A DNA stretch of 53,529 nt from Bacteroidota bacterium (GTDB lineage Bacteria; Bacteroidota; Bacteroidia; UKL13-3). Made by a program: the position numbers and the translations under genes. Position 1 is the stretch's first letter; each line of letters starts with the position of its first letter. Of the stretch, positions 34,026 through 42,161 are shown piece by piece. The notes below the pieces were generated by a model. It was given only the letters and a program-made list of their open reading frames with translations. It was not told the DNA's origin and did no database searches. Location of the stretch: the NCBI GenBank assembly GCA_027484685.1, contig JAIXSO010000064.1:1-53529 (forward strand), in the 5' to 3' direction.

Positions 34026-34733
34026 ATGAAAACTTTATCATCAAACTGGTTTTTTGAAGATTTACTTGACCTAGAGTACAAAAAGTATGTATTGTTAGCC
34101 TATTTGCAAGATGTAGATAAGCATTTTACCCAAATTAAATTATATCCGCAATTAAATGAATTGGTCAATCATTACAGGTTGCTAAAGCGTTTTATGGATC
34201 AAAAAAACAACTTGTATCTCGATTTTCCAGAACGCATAGATGCACTAGACCTAGCCAATTTTAAAGTATTATACAAAAAAGTGGTAACCGATGATGAAGT
34301 AATGGAAGTTATTTCTGAAATTATTGGCTTTGCCTTACCAAAAATTAAACAACAATTGGATGTAGGAAAAGAAATTTATGACTTTATAGAAAGCGAAATT
34401 GTATTTTACCCAATTGGTATTTTACCATTGTATCAGCAAGAAGGATATTTGCTTTTAAAAGATGGCATGAAACCTCAAATTGATGTGTACGAATATTCGG
34501 TTAAATTATTTGAAAACAAGTTTGACACTTACAAAGCTGTAAACACCACTTTTGTAGAAACTTTTCAATACGGAATTTCAAATACATTGGAAAACATAAA
34601 AATTAATTTGATAAAACACCGAACCAAACTGCCAAATCCCGCCACATTTGTAGCCGAAACCAAACATACTTACCCTGTAAAAGAAACTTTATTGCATGTA
34701 ATAAAACACCTTTTAGCAAAAAATATTAAATAA
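34026..34733 (+). CDS. Conserved-looking cytoplasmic protein of unknown function
   Basis: 235 residues, no signal peptide or membrane segment. It is rich in helices (DLEYKKYVLLAYLQDVDKHFTQIKLYPQLNELVNHYRLLKRFMDQKNNLYLDFPE) with a middle VSEIIGFALPKIKQQLDVG and a tail ending HTYPVKETLLHVIKHLLAKN. I do not recognise a domain. It is divergent from groES, 288 nt away, and 90 nt upstream of the ECF sigma factor gene, so it could share control with either. A housekeeping-type composition suggests a genuine Bacteroidota-specific family. Confidence 0.8.
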   Translation: MKTLSSNWFFEDLLDLEYKKYVLLAYLQDVDKHFTQIKLYPQLNELVNHYRLLKRFMDQKNNLYLDFPERIDALDLANFKVLYKKVVTDDEVMEVISEIIGFALPKIKQQLDVGKEIYDFIESEIVFYPIGILPLYQQEGYLLLKDGMKPQIDVYEYSVKLFENKFDTYKAVNTTFVETFQYGISNTLENIKINLIKHRTKLPNPATFVAETKHTYPVKETLLHVIKHLLAKNIK

Positions 34734-34823
34734 TTTAATAGTATTGTGCAACCGCTACCATTGGTTTATTTGACTAATGTGTAACTTAACCAAAGTTATT
34801 TTAAAAAATTACTAAACTAAAGC

Positions 34824-35387
34824 ATGAATCTTTCTATTGAAGATATGATTACAGGTTGCAAAGAAGGCGACAGAAAAGCTCAAAAGGCTTTTTACGACCA
34901 CTTTGCATCAAAAATGCTAGGAGTTTGCATGCGTTATGCAAAAGATAGGGCCGAAGCCGAAGATATGTTGCAAGAAAGTTTTATTAAATTATTTCAAAGC
35001 ATACATACTTACCGAGGTGAAGGCAATTTTGAAGGTTGGGTAAGGCGCGTGGTGGTTTTTAATGCCATTAATTTGTACAAACACAGGCTTCGTCATTTTA
35101 AAGAAGATTTGGACGTGCAAGATTATGACGCAAAATACGATGACGATGTAGTTTCAAAAATTTCGGTTAAGGAAATTTTAGCTTTTGTGCAGCAAATGCC
35201 TGATGGCTATAGGTTAATTTTTAACTTATACGCCATTGAAGGATTTACGCATAAAGAAATAGGCGAACAGCTTGGAATTGCTATTGGAACCAGTAAATCG
35301 CAATACGCTCGTGCCCGCGATTGGATGAAAAAAGCACTTACCAAACATTACAACATTTTAAATGAACCATTTGAACAACCAAGATAA
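34824..35387 (+). CDS. ECF-type RNA polymerase sigma factor
   Basis: 187 residues with sigma-70 region 2 (FYDHFASKMLGVCMRYAKDRAEAEDMLQESFIKLFQSI, then FEGWVRRVVVFNAINLYKHR; about 23-95) and region 4 (FVQQMPDGYRLIFNLYAIEGFTHKEIGEQLGIAIGTSKSQYARARDWMKK; about 120-172) and no regions 1 or 3, the extracytoplasmic-function layout. Its 3' end overlaps the start of the next gene by 26 nt. The partner has a cytoplasmic duplicated motif and a membrane anchor, so this sigma factor is probably held inactive by it and released on an envelope signal. Confidence 0.93.
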   Translation: MNLSIEDMITGCKEGDRKAQKAFYDHFASKMLGVCMRYAKDRAEAEDMLQESFIKLFQSIHTYRGEGNFEGWVRRVVVFNAINLYKHRLRHFKEDLDVQDYDAKYDDDVVSKISVKEILAFVQQMPDGYRLIFNLYAIEGFTHKEIGEQLGIAIGTSKSQYARARDWMKKALTKHYNILNEPFEQPR

Positions 35388-36999
35388 ATTTGAAAAACAG
35401 CTAAAAGAGCAGTTCGACAGTTTTGAGGCCAAGCCAAATGAGGCCTTATGGGATAATATTGCCCAAAATTTACCGGCCGATAATTTTGAAAAATCGATTG
35501 CTGCCAAATTAAATACCTTGCAGGTTGAACCTAGCGAAGGCATTTGGTTAGCTATTGAAAAACATTTACCTCAAATATCAAAATATAGCAAAAAACTGGT
35601 TTATTTATGGACTTTTGCGGTGCTAACTGTGGGTGTTATTGTAGGTATTTTTATCAATAAATTTACTACTGAAATTAGCCAAAACGATACCTTAACTCAT
35701 CCAAAAGCTTTTGTATGGTTAGATTCTACTGCCATTGGCAATGGAAACTCAAATAGCTCCGCTAGTTTATTAGCAAATACCAATAATAGCAAACAACAAC
35801 TAGCTTTAAATACTAAAAAAGCTGAAAATAAGGCGGTTGCCCCTACTCTACAATCTCTTAAAATTCAAAAAAATAATAACAAGAATTCAATTTCTAGCGA
35901 ACCTAATATTCAAAGTATTAATAATAGAACAAAAAATAATAGCAGCACAAAACCGATCATTGCTAGTGCTATTGTTTCGTCTCCAGCAATTATTGGTTCA
36001 TCTGTAAATAACAACGTCAATAACCCAATTGCTAAGAATGATGGTATGAATGACAATGCTATCAATTCAAATAATGGTGGAAGTAATAATAACAACAATA
36101 CTGCCATTGCTAAAAATGATGAACCTATAAACACAGTTGTTGGTGAACAAAATAAACCAAAACCAGTAAAAGCAATAGAAATTACAGAACCTGAAACCAA
36201 AATAGAAACTCCTGCCAAGGTAGATAGCAGCACCAATACACCCAATGTAAAAACTACCAATGCGCAACAAGCATCGGAAAACGATTACATGGGACCATCG
36301 TTAAAACGCGAAAAATTAACCATAATAGCCTATGCCGGAATGGGTTATAGTTTTATGCGTTATGCCGAAGGAACTGATAAAACTAACAGTGCTGCCAATA
36401 TTAATTTGCGCGAAAAAACCGAAAGCACCGAATCTGAAATTTCAGGCGGATTTTTAGTGGGTTACGATATTACCAAACGTATTACTTTAAGTTCTGGTAT
36501 TATTATGGCTAACTTTAAGCAAACCATGAGTTTTAATTTGGATACTGCTAAAAATATAATGGGCAATTACGAAGAAAATTTGATTTACAGAAACGACAGC
36601 ATCACTGCAGGAAACAATTTTGTTAAATCACTAAAATACTCGTACACCGAAATTCCTATTTATGTTACTTACAAAATTGTAGAAACTCCTAAATTTGAAT
36701 TAGCCGCCCAAACTGGTTTGGGAATTGGCTTTTTAACAGGAATAAATACTTACATTATTGCACAGAATAATGTGGGCGTTTATGAAATAAGCAATAAAAA
36801 CGATTATCCTGCTTTTAAAAACACTTTGTTTTTTACCTTCCAACCTCAGTTTACTTATAATTTAAGTGCACCTGGAGTTTCCATTGGCTTTATGCCAGTC
36901 ATAAAAACCAGTTTAACCAATATTGTATCTGACGAAAAATGGTTGAAACAATACCCTTATAACATGAGCTTCAACTTATTTTTAAGAAAAAGATTTTAG
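35362..36999 (+). CDS. Predicted trans-envelope anti-sigma/outer-membrane beta-barrel protein
   Basis: 545 residues in four parts. (1) Cytoplasmic residues 1-75 contain two copies of a 31-residue unit (8-38 and 40-70) sharing D-x-FEK, a P/EPxE-x-x-W core and a final LP. (2) A transmembrane helix at 79-99. (3) An Asn/Lys/Thr-rich low-complexity linker, about 110-300. (4) A beta-barrel-like domain, about 313-545 (LTIIAYAGMGYSFMRYAEG, ISGGFLVGYDITKRITLSSG, YSYTEIPIYVTYKI, ELAAQTGLGIGFLTG, LRKRF end) of the PorT/outer-membrane-protein type. It overlaps the ECF sigma gene. The layout suggests that an outer-membrane state is read by the barrel and passed to the sigma factor inside. Confidence 0.85.
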   Translation: MNHLNNQDKFEKQLKEQFDSFEAKPNEALWDNIAQNLPADNFEKSIAAKLNTLQVEPSEGIWLAIEKHLPQISKYSKKLVYLWTFAVLTVGVIVGIFINKFTTEISQNDTLTHPKAFVWLDSTAIGNGNSNSSASLLANTNNSKQQLALNTKKAENKAVAPTLQSLKIQKNNNKNSISSEPNIQSINNRTKNNSSTKPIIASAIVSSPAIIGSSVNNNVNNPIAKNDGMNDNAINSNNGGSNNNNNTAIAKNDEPINTVVGEQNKPKPVKAIEITEPETKIETPAKVDSSTNTPNVKTTNAQQASENDYMGPSLKREKLTIIAYAGMGYSFMRYAEGTDKTNSAANINLREKTESTESEISGGFLVGYDITKRITLSSGIIMANFKQTMSFNLDTAKNIMGNYEENLIYRNDSITAGNNFVKSLKYSYTEIPIYVTYKIVETPKFELAAQTGLGIGFLTGINTYIIAQNNVGVYEISNKNDYPAFKNTLFFTFQPQFTYNLSAPGVSIGFMPVIKTSLTNIVSDEKWLKQYPYNMSFNLFLRKRF

Positions 37000-37003
37000 T
37001 TTT

Positions 37004-37039
37004 TAGCCACAGATTACGCAGATTAAACAGATTACGCAG
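37004..37039 (+). repeat. AGCCACAGATTACGCAG repeat, copy 1
   Basis: TAGCCACAGATTACGCAG followed by ATTAAACAGATTACGCAG, i.e. two partial copies of a short motif. Inverted relatives lie at 37888 and 38991. Confidence 0.75.
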
Positions 37040-37162
37040 TAAAAGTAACCGCAAAGGGCTCAAAGTTTTTCGCAAAGCTCGCTAAGGTTTTTGGCAAAAG
37101 ATTTTTTGGGTAGCACGTATTATTTAATCAATTATTATATAACAAATTGTAATAAAACCTAA

Positions 37163-37801
37163 GTGAAAATCTACTATAAAATCTTAAATTCGACTATATT
37201 TACTCTCTTTTGTGTTTTTTTAACTTGTTGTAATAATCAACAATTAGTTAAAAATAAGCCCTACTCAATTGAATTGCTAAATATTGGATTACCTGATAAT
37301 ATTGACACAAATAACTTAAAGAAAATAGGTGCCGATTTGTACATAAGGTTTGACCAAAACTCAGACAGTTTGCTAGTTAAGGTTGGTTCATATTTTAAGC
37401 CTTCTGAAGATGGATTATTTCATTTTGAAACAAAAAGTAAATATTACAAATTAAAAATCACCAATGAACAAAAATCTAAGCTAGCTTACATTGCAAACTA
37501 TTTTCTTTCAAAAAAGGATGGCACAATTTCTAAAAAAAGGGGAGTAAATAAAGTAGGTTGTAACTTATTAGGAACTTGGGCAGCAATTTATACAGACTCA
37601 AGTGGGAAAAAACATTTTTATAACTTTGAAATGAATGGTTTACCCCAGCAACTGGAAAGTATTTGTGAGGATTTTTATTTTAAGGCTTCATCAAATGAAC
37701 TCCCTGCAAATATTAATAACATAGACCCACTGAATACCGATTCTATAATGAATTATCTTTTACTTCAAAAATCAATGAAGGATATCCCAATTTTAAGGTA
37801 G
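37163..37801 (+). CDS. Lipoprotein of unknown function
   Basis: 212 residues from a GTG start. The signal ends FCVFLTCCNNQ, with a lipobox at C22 or C23, so it should be acylated and placed in an envelope membrane. The mature part has no recognised domain; it includes NIDTNNLKKIGADLYIRFDQNSDSLLVKVGSYFKPSEDG and GVNKVGCNLLGTWAAIYTDSSGKKHFYNFE. A second exported orphan follows, and inverted copies of the AGCCACAGATTACGCAG repeat flank the gene. GTG start chosen because it begins the signal sequence with no other candidate upstream. Confidence 0.7.
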   Translation: MKIYYKILNSTIFTLFCVFLTCCNNQQLVKNKPYSIELLNIGLPDNIDTNNLKKIGADLYIRFDQNSDSLLVKVGSYFKPSEDGLFHFETKSKYYKLKITNEQKSKLAYIANYFLSKKDGTISKKRGVNKVGCNLLGTWAAIYTDSSGKKHFYNFEMNGLPQQLESICEDFYFKASSNELPANINNIDPLNTDSIMNYLLLQKSMKDIPILR

Positions 37802-37887
37802 AGGAATTTTATTAGTAGGTTATAACGACTTCGGATTTTTTAAAATACTATTTTTACAAAGATTTCTTAGAAGACAATGATTTTTTT

Positions 37888-37914
37888 CTGCGTAATCTGT
37901 GAAATTTGTGGCTA
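37888..37914 (-). repeat. AGCCACAGATTACGCAG repeat, copy 2 (inverted)
   Basis: On the plus strand it reads CTGCGTAATCTGTGAAATTT then GTGGCTA, the reverse complement of copy 1 with a few differences. It lies between the two exported orphan genes. Confidence 0.75.
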
Positions 37915-37977
37915 TTTTGAGAATTAACAAATCCTATTATATTAAATTTATATTGCCATTTAAATAAGATACCTTTT

Positions 37978-38961
37978 GTGAAACAAAAATTTAAAACTTT
38001 ACTATTAGTATTAGTGCTTCCATATTCTATTTATTGTCAAAATTTAACTTATGAAGATATTTATGAAATCAACACAAAACTCGCTATAAGTTCAGTTTAT
38101 AAATCAAGTGGAAAGTTAAATTGTGCTATCGAAGTTCTTAAACAATTAGATTCTAATTATAATTTTATTTCAAAATCAAATTACACATCTAGATTAAACT
38201 TTAATTTGGCTGAATGCTACTTAAACAAAGGAGATAGCAATTTGGCTGAAAAGTACTTTTTGAAAACTTTAAATTTTAATTCCCCTAATCTAATTTCGGA
38301 AATTGCTCTAAAAAACTCGCCTTACAACTATATTTATCTAAAAAATAAAACTACTTTAGATAGCCTGTATTTAAGCTTTTTGTTTAATGAAAAGCTCCAA
38401 AAAAAACTGGCTAAAAACAAAGAAAAAATGTTCGAATTGATTACAAAAGACCAATTCGTAAGAACTGAACTATCAAACATGCAATTCAATAAGATATTTT
38501 CTTTTTCAAAAGATTCTATAGTTTCAGCAATTTGGACCAATGTTGATTCTTTAAATACAAACCAATTATTAAAAATGATTGAAGAAGATAAAGAGTGTTA
38601 CATTGCTAAGTTTGAATTTACCAATTTTTACATACTAAATCTGCATTTATCTCGATATGATACCGCTGTTTTGAAGAAACTTTTTGAGTATAATGAAAAG
38701 TGTTTAGGAAAGGCAAACTATTTGAATGCAATAATTTTAGAAAATAGGTTTTATAGTAAATATGGAATTCAACCATTGAGAACATATTTAATGCAAGAAA
38801 ATTTTTCCGATAAACTTAATTTTGAATCAATTGATAAAGAACGAAGAAAGTATGGATTACCTAGTTTGTTTTTTGATATACTTTCATACAAAATGCAAAT
38901 ACCAAATTATTACAAAAGCTTTCATAAAAAGTTTTTTAGTTGCAATGATGTTAAGAAATAA
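37978..38961 (+). CDS. Exported helical (TPR-like) protein of unknown function
   Basis: 327 residues from a GTG start; signal peptide ends VLPYSIYC-Q. Mature helices near the N-terminus (LAISSVYKSSGKLNCAIEVLKQL, then LNFNLAECYLNKGDSNLAEKYFLKTLNF) are TPR-like pairs; the rest, including DKERRKYGLPSLFFDILSYK near the C-terminus, is not recognised. Periplasmic or surface location by inference. It has no obvious link to mtaB, which begins 115 nt downstream. Confidence 0.72.
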   Translation: MKQKFKTLLLVLVLPYSIYCQNLTYEDIYEINTKLAISSVYKSSGKLNCAIEVLKQLDSNYNFISKSNYTSRLNFNLAECYLNKGDSNLAEKYFLKTLNFNSPNLISEIALKNSPYNYIYLKNKTTLDSLYLSFLFNEKLQKKLAKNKEKMFELITKDQFVRTELSNMQFNKIFSFSKDSIVSAIWTNVDSLNTNQLLKMIEEDKECYIAKFEFTNFYILNLHLSRYDTAVLKKLFEYNEKCLGKANYLNAIILENRFYSKYGIQPLRTYLMQENFSDKLNFESIDKERRKYGLPSLFFDILSYKMQIPNYYKSFHKKFFSCNDVKK

Positions 38962-38990
38962 TCTCAAAATATTTGGAGCCAGTAATTTTT

Positions 38991-39017
38991 CTGCGTAATC
39001 TGTCAAATCTGTGGCTA
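38991..39017 (-). repeat. AGCCACAGATTACGCAG repeat, copy 3 (inverted)
   Basis: CTGCGTAATCTGTCAAATCT then GTGGCTA on the plus strand, the same orientation as copy 2 and differing from it at two positions. Confidence 0.75.
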
Positions 39018-39075
39018 TTTTTTTTCAATGGCTTTTTTTCTCCAAAACCAATAATCTTTTATATTTTTGTACGCT

Positions 39076-40383
39076 ATGCAAAAAACAGTTGCGTTTTATA
39101 CGTTAGGTTGTAAATTAAATTTTTCTGAAACCAGTTCAATTGGTCGCCAATTAACTGAAGCTGGAATGCAAAAGGTTGCTTTTGAGGCTGGTGCCGATGT
39201 GTATGTGGTTAACACTTGCTCGGTAACCGACAATGCCGATAAAAAATGCAAGAAAATTGTAAAAGAAGCTTTACGCCATAACCCAAATGCTTTTGTGGCT
39301 ATAGTTGGCTGCTATGCGCAATTAAAACCAAACGAAATTGCTAAAATTCCAGGTGTAGATGTGGTGCTTGGTGCTGCCGAAAAATTTAATATTGAAAACT
39401 ACCTGAACGATATTAGCAAACGCGAAGTAGCCATAGTTAAAGAAGGAAAAATTAAAGAAGTTTTAGATTACCATGCCAGTTATTCTATTGGCGACAGAAC
39501 TCGTTCGTTTTTAAAAGTACAAGATGGTTGCGATTATTTTTGTTCGTTTTGCACCATTCCGTTAGCTCGTGGTAAAAGCCGCAGCGATACCATAGCTAAT
39601 ATTGTAAAACAAGCAGAAGAAATAGTAAGTCAAGGAATTAAAGAAATTGTGCTAACAGGAGTAAATACTGGTGATTTTGGACAAGGAACTGACGAAAATT
39701 TTTACCAATTACTACAAGCTTTAGAGCAAGTAAATGGTTTGGAACGTATCAGAATTTCGAGCATTGAACCCAATTTACTTACCGATGAAATTATAGAATT
39801 AGTGGCTAAATCAAACGTAATTGTGCCACATTTTCATATTCCGTTACAAAGCGGTAGTGATAAAATTCTACAATCAATGCGCAGAAGGTATTTAACTGAA
39901 TTATATACCTCGCGCGTTAATAAAATCAAAGCCCTAATGCCTCATTGCTGCATTGGAGTAGATGTAATAGTGGGTTATCCGGGAGAAGAACACGAAGATT
40001 TTATTGATACTTATAATTATTTAAACGAACTAAATATTTCGTATTTGCATGTATTTACTTACAGCGAAAGAGTGAACACCACAGCCTACAAATTACCCGG
40101 CAAAGTAAATTTAAGTGAACGTGCCGATAGAAGTAAAATGCTACATATTTTAAGCGATAAAAAACGTTTGGCATTTTACAACGAACATATTGGTAAAACT
40201 TATCCTGTGCTTTGGGAAGCCGAAAACGACAATAATGTAATGTATGGATTTACAAGTAATTACATAAAAGTAAAAACCAATTACGACCCTATGTTGGTTA
40301 ACGAAATAGTAGCAGTAGAAATTACGGCTATTGATAATGAAGACATGGTAGCTAAATGTAAGCTTTTACAAATGGTTTATTAG
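39076..40383 (+). CDS. mtaB: tRNA t6A37 methylthiotransferase MtaB
   Basis: 435 residues from the ATG at 39076 (a TTG three codons earlier is less likely). The N-terminal UPF0004 domain has FYTLGCKLNFSETS (C12), VNTCSVTDNADKKC and VGCYAQ cysteines; the radical-SAM core has DGCDYFCSFCTIPLARG (CxxxCxxC binding the second 4Fe-4S cluster) and RISSIEPN; and a C-terminal TRAM-like region follows. TLGCKLN is characteristic of MtaB, as against TxGCxxN in MiaB and RimO. It adds a methylthio group to t6A at position 37 of tRNAs reading ANN codons. TATTTTTG at 39062-39069 sits 6 nt before the ATG and could be the -7 element of a near-leaderless transcript. Confidence 0.95.
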   Translation: MQKTVAFYTLGCKLNFSETSSIGRQLTEAGMQKVAFEAGADVYVVNTCSVTDNADKKCKKIVKEALRHNPNAFVAIVGCYAQLKPNEIAKIPGVDVVLGAAEKFNIENYLNDISKREVAIVKEGKIKEVLDYHASYSIGDRTRSFLKVQDGCDYFCSFCTIPLARGKSRSDTIANIVKQAEEIVSQGIKEIVLTGVNTGDFGQGTDENFYQLLQALEQVNGLERIRISSIEPNLLTDEIIELVAKSNVIVPHFHIPLQSGSDKILQSMRRRYLTELYTSRVNKIKALMPHCCIGVDVIVGYPGEEHEDFIDTYNYLNELNISYLHVFTYSERVNTTAYKLPGKVNLSERADRSKMLHILSDKKRLAFYNEHIGKTYPVLWEAENDNNVMYGFTSNYIKVKTNYDPMLVNEIVAVEITAIDNEDMVAKCKLLQMVY

Positions 40384-40544
40384 TTTTGGCTTGTTTTATG
40401 CTACAATTCAGCTCGTTGTATATATTTTTATGTACTAAATTATTATTCAGTAAAATATTATTTCTAAAAAACTGTTTTTCGTAGAAATAATAAAATTTCC
40501 TAAAATTAAATTTCAATCATTCCATTAACTATGTGCGTTGGGCC

Positions 40545-40595
40545 GACAAAAATGCGGGCCAGCCTAGGCCATGCGGGCTGAAGCATATTTTTGTC
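40545..40595. repeat. GC-rich island framed by an inverted repeat
   Basis: GACAAAAATGC (40545-40555) pairs with GCAT(A)TTTTTGTC (40583-40595). Between them lies CGGGCC..GCCTAGGC..GCGGGC, a GC-rich core with its own 8-bp palindrome (GCCTAGGC) in an AT-rich setting. It looks like a structured element; identity unknown. Confidence 0.45.
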
Positions 40596-40770
40596 TAGCT
40601 TTTTTGTTTCTTTTTCAGCAATGGAAAAAGAAAGAAGAAATAACTTATCCATTAGCTAACTTGGTTGCCAGTTGAAGGAGATTCCTACTGAATGACCCAA
40701 CGTAATTTTATATTAATTTTTTAAAAAAATTATCCGCTCGAACTGACAATCTACAATTCACCTTATAAAC

Positions 40771-40806
40771 AAAAAACGCAAGCACTTTTGGTACTTGCGT
40801 TTTTTT
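40771..40806 (-). terminator. Rho-independent terminator of the peroxiredoxin gene
   Basis: AAAAAACGCAAG pairs with CTTGCGTTTTTT around an 11-base loop that itself contains CAC/GT pairing. It lies 20 nt beyond the peroxiredoxin stop on the minus strand and could act in both directions. Confidence 0.88.
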
Positions 40807-40825
40807 ATTGTTAGCTAACTAAGTA

Positions 40826-41299
40826 TTAGTTTAATTCAGCTAAAGTAGCGTTAATTGCTTCAAAATTAGGCAAATCGCCAGGACTTGCTAATACTTCAGC
40901 ATACTGAATAACACCTTCTTTGTCAATTACAAAAGCTGAGCGTTTTGAAACACCTTGCATACCAAAAGCAGGGAAAGTTTCGTACAATGCGCCATAAGCA
41001 GCCGAAGTTGTTTTATTAAAATCCGACAATAAATCGAATGATAAATTTTGTTCAGTTTTAAATTTATCTAATACAAATAATGAATCAACCGAAATAGCTA
41101 CCACATCAGCTTTATCGTTTTTATACATTGTAATGGCATCGCGCACTGTACATAATTGTGCTGTGCAAACGCCTGTAAAAGCTAATGGAAAAAAATGTAC
41201 CACTAAGTTTTTACCTTTAAAATCTTCTAATTTAACTTCCTTTTTTTCAGTATTTAATAATGAAAACGAGGGTGCTTTATCTCCTTTTTGTAGTGTCAT
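40826..41299 (-). CDS. Peroxiredoxin (AhpC/TSA family, AhpE/Prx-like)
   Basis: 157 residues. The peroxidatic site is FFPLAFTGVCTAQLC: P38, T42 and C45 give the PxxxTxxC motif; C50 lies five residues later, and a conserved arginine follows (RSAFVIDKEG). It reduces hydroperoxides in the cytoplasm, with an unidentified thiol donor. C50 might act as a nearby resolving or accessory thiol, which is not the usual arrangement for AhpE-type enzymes, so the subclass is uncertain. Monocistronic with its own terminator. Confidence 0.9.
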   Translation of the reverse strand: MTLQKGDKAPSFSLLNTEKKEVKLEDFKGKNLVVHFFPLAFTGVCTAQLCTVRDAITMYKNDKADVVAISVDSLFVLDKFKTEQNLSFDLLSDFNKTTSAAYGALYETFPAFGMQGVSKRSAFVIDKEGVIQYAEVLASPGDLPNFEAINATLAELN

Positions 41300-41363
41300 G
41301 TTATATTTTGTTGTTATAATTTTTAAACTGCAATACTAAAAAAATGTTTTGAAAGGACTGACA

Positions 41364-42107
41364 TTAAATTTTTATTCTTTTGATAAACCTCAATTTATGA
41401 CTGTATTTTTTGGTATCGCTGTTTAAAATGCCATAATTATCCATTTTATCAATCCTTACTTTACCACTTGCATGAATAATGGTTTCGTTATTCAGCATGA
41501 TTCCAACATGGGTAATTTTGCCTTCTTCATTATCAAAAAAAGCCAAATCGCCAAGTTGTGCTTCTGCTAAAAAAGCCAAAAGTGTGCCTTGTTCGGCTTG
41601 CTGATAAGCATCGCGTTTGATGGCAATACCCAATTGGTTAAAAACTGTTTGCGTAAATCCGCTACAATCAATTCCCCAAGGCGATTTGCCGCCCCACAAA
41701 TAAGGAGTATTTAAATATTGCAAAGCAGTTTGCTCCAAATCTCTATTATTACCAATATTCTCAAAATCAAACGAATACCCATCAATAACAAACTGCTCTT
41801 TAGGATAAATTTTACTTCCCGTGCTAATAAACATGGGTACATTATTTACCTTAATTTGAACAAATGGAAACTGTGTTACCACTTTGGCATTACGTAAATT
41901 ATTCCATTCTGTTTCTGTAATTAAATGAGCCTGAGTATCGTTAATCCAACCAATATAATTATCGTCAACGGTTTCAATTTTTAGCCAATTGGGCTGCACA
42001 TGCAAAACTTTGTATTTTTCGCCAAACAGCAATTGACTCACCATTTCGCTTTTGCTACTCGGTTCGCCTCTTAATGGAATGATGGGGAGTAAACTTATAC
42101 CAAACAT
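41364..42107 (-). CDS. NlpC/P60-family cysteine peptidase with N-terminal SH3 region
   Basis: 247 residues. Residues about 5-60 and 75-110 are bacterial SH3-type domains (LLPIIPLRGEPSSKSEMVSQLLFGEKYKVL); the NlpC/P60 catalytic domain starts near 124 with active residues C148 (WGIDCSGF), H200 (ITHVGIML) and H212 (IIHASG). Enzymes of this layout (YkfC-like) cut gamma-D-Glu-diaminopimelate bonds in murein peptides. There is no signal peptide, which fits cytoplasmic recycling of imported muropeptides. Divergent from the HPt gene with 54 nt between them. Confidence 0.9.
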   Translation of the reverse strand: MFGISLLPIIPLRGEPSSKSEMVSQLLFGEKYKVLHVQPNWLKIETVDDNYIGWINDTQAHLITETEWNNLRNAKVVTQFPFVQIKVNNVPMFISTGSKIYPKEQFVIDGYSFDFENIGNNRDLEQTALQYLNTPYLWGGKSPWGIDCSGFTQTVFNQLGIAIKRDAYQQAEQGTLLAFLAEAQLGDLAFFDNEEGKITHVGIMLNNETIIHASGKVRIDKMDNYGILNSDTKKYSHKLRFIKRIKI

Positions 42108-42161
42108 TATTTTTGAAAACTTAAATTTTATTGTTTATTTGCGTCAAAGCTAAATAAAAAG

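Larger units (their letters stand above)
40384..40825. other. Intergenic region with GC-rich inverted repeat and terminator
   Basis: 442 nt between convergent mtaB and the peroxiredoxin gene. No gene is credible. It contains a GC-rich island with inverted repeat (40545-40595) and the peroxiredoxin terminator (40771-40806). Confidence 0.55.

Noticed and set aside
33802-34029. 75-codon plus-strand frame upstream of the 34026 gene
   Set aside because: It lies in the regulatory region with the inverted repeat and has no protein-like features.
35910-36270. Antisense frames in the anti-sigma/beta-barrel gene
   Set aside because: Arise from the Asn-rich low-complexity linker; no independent evidence.
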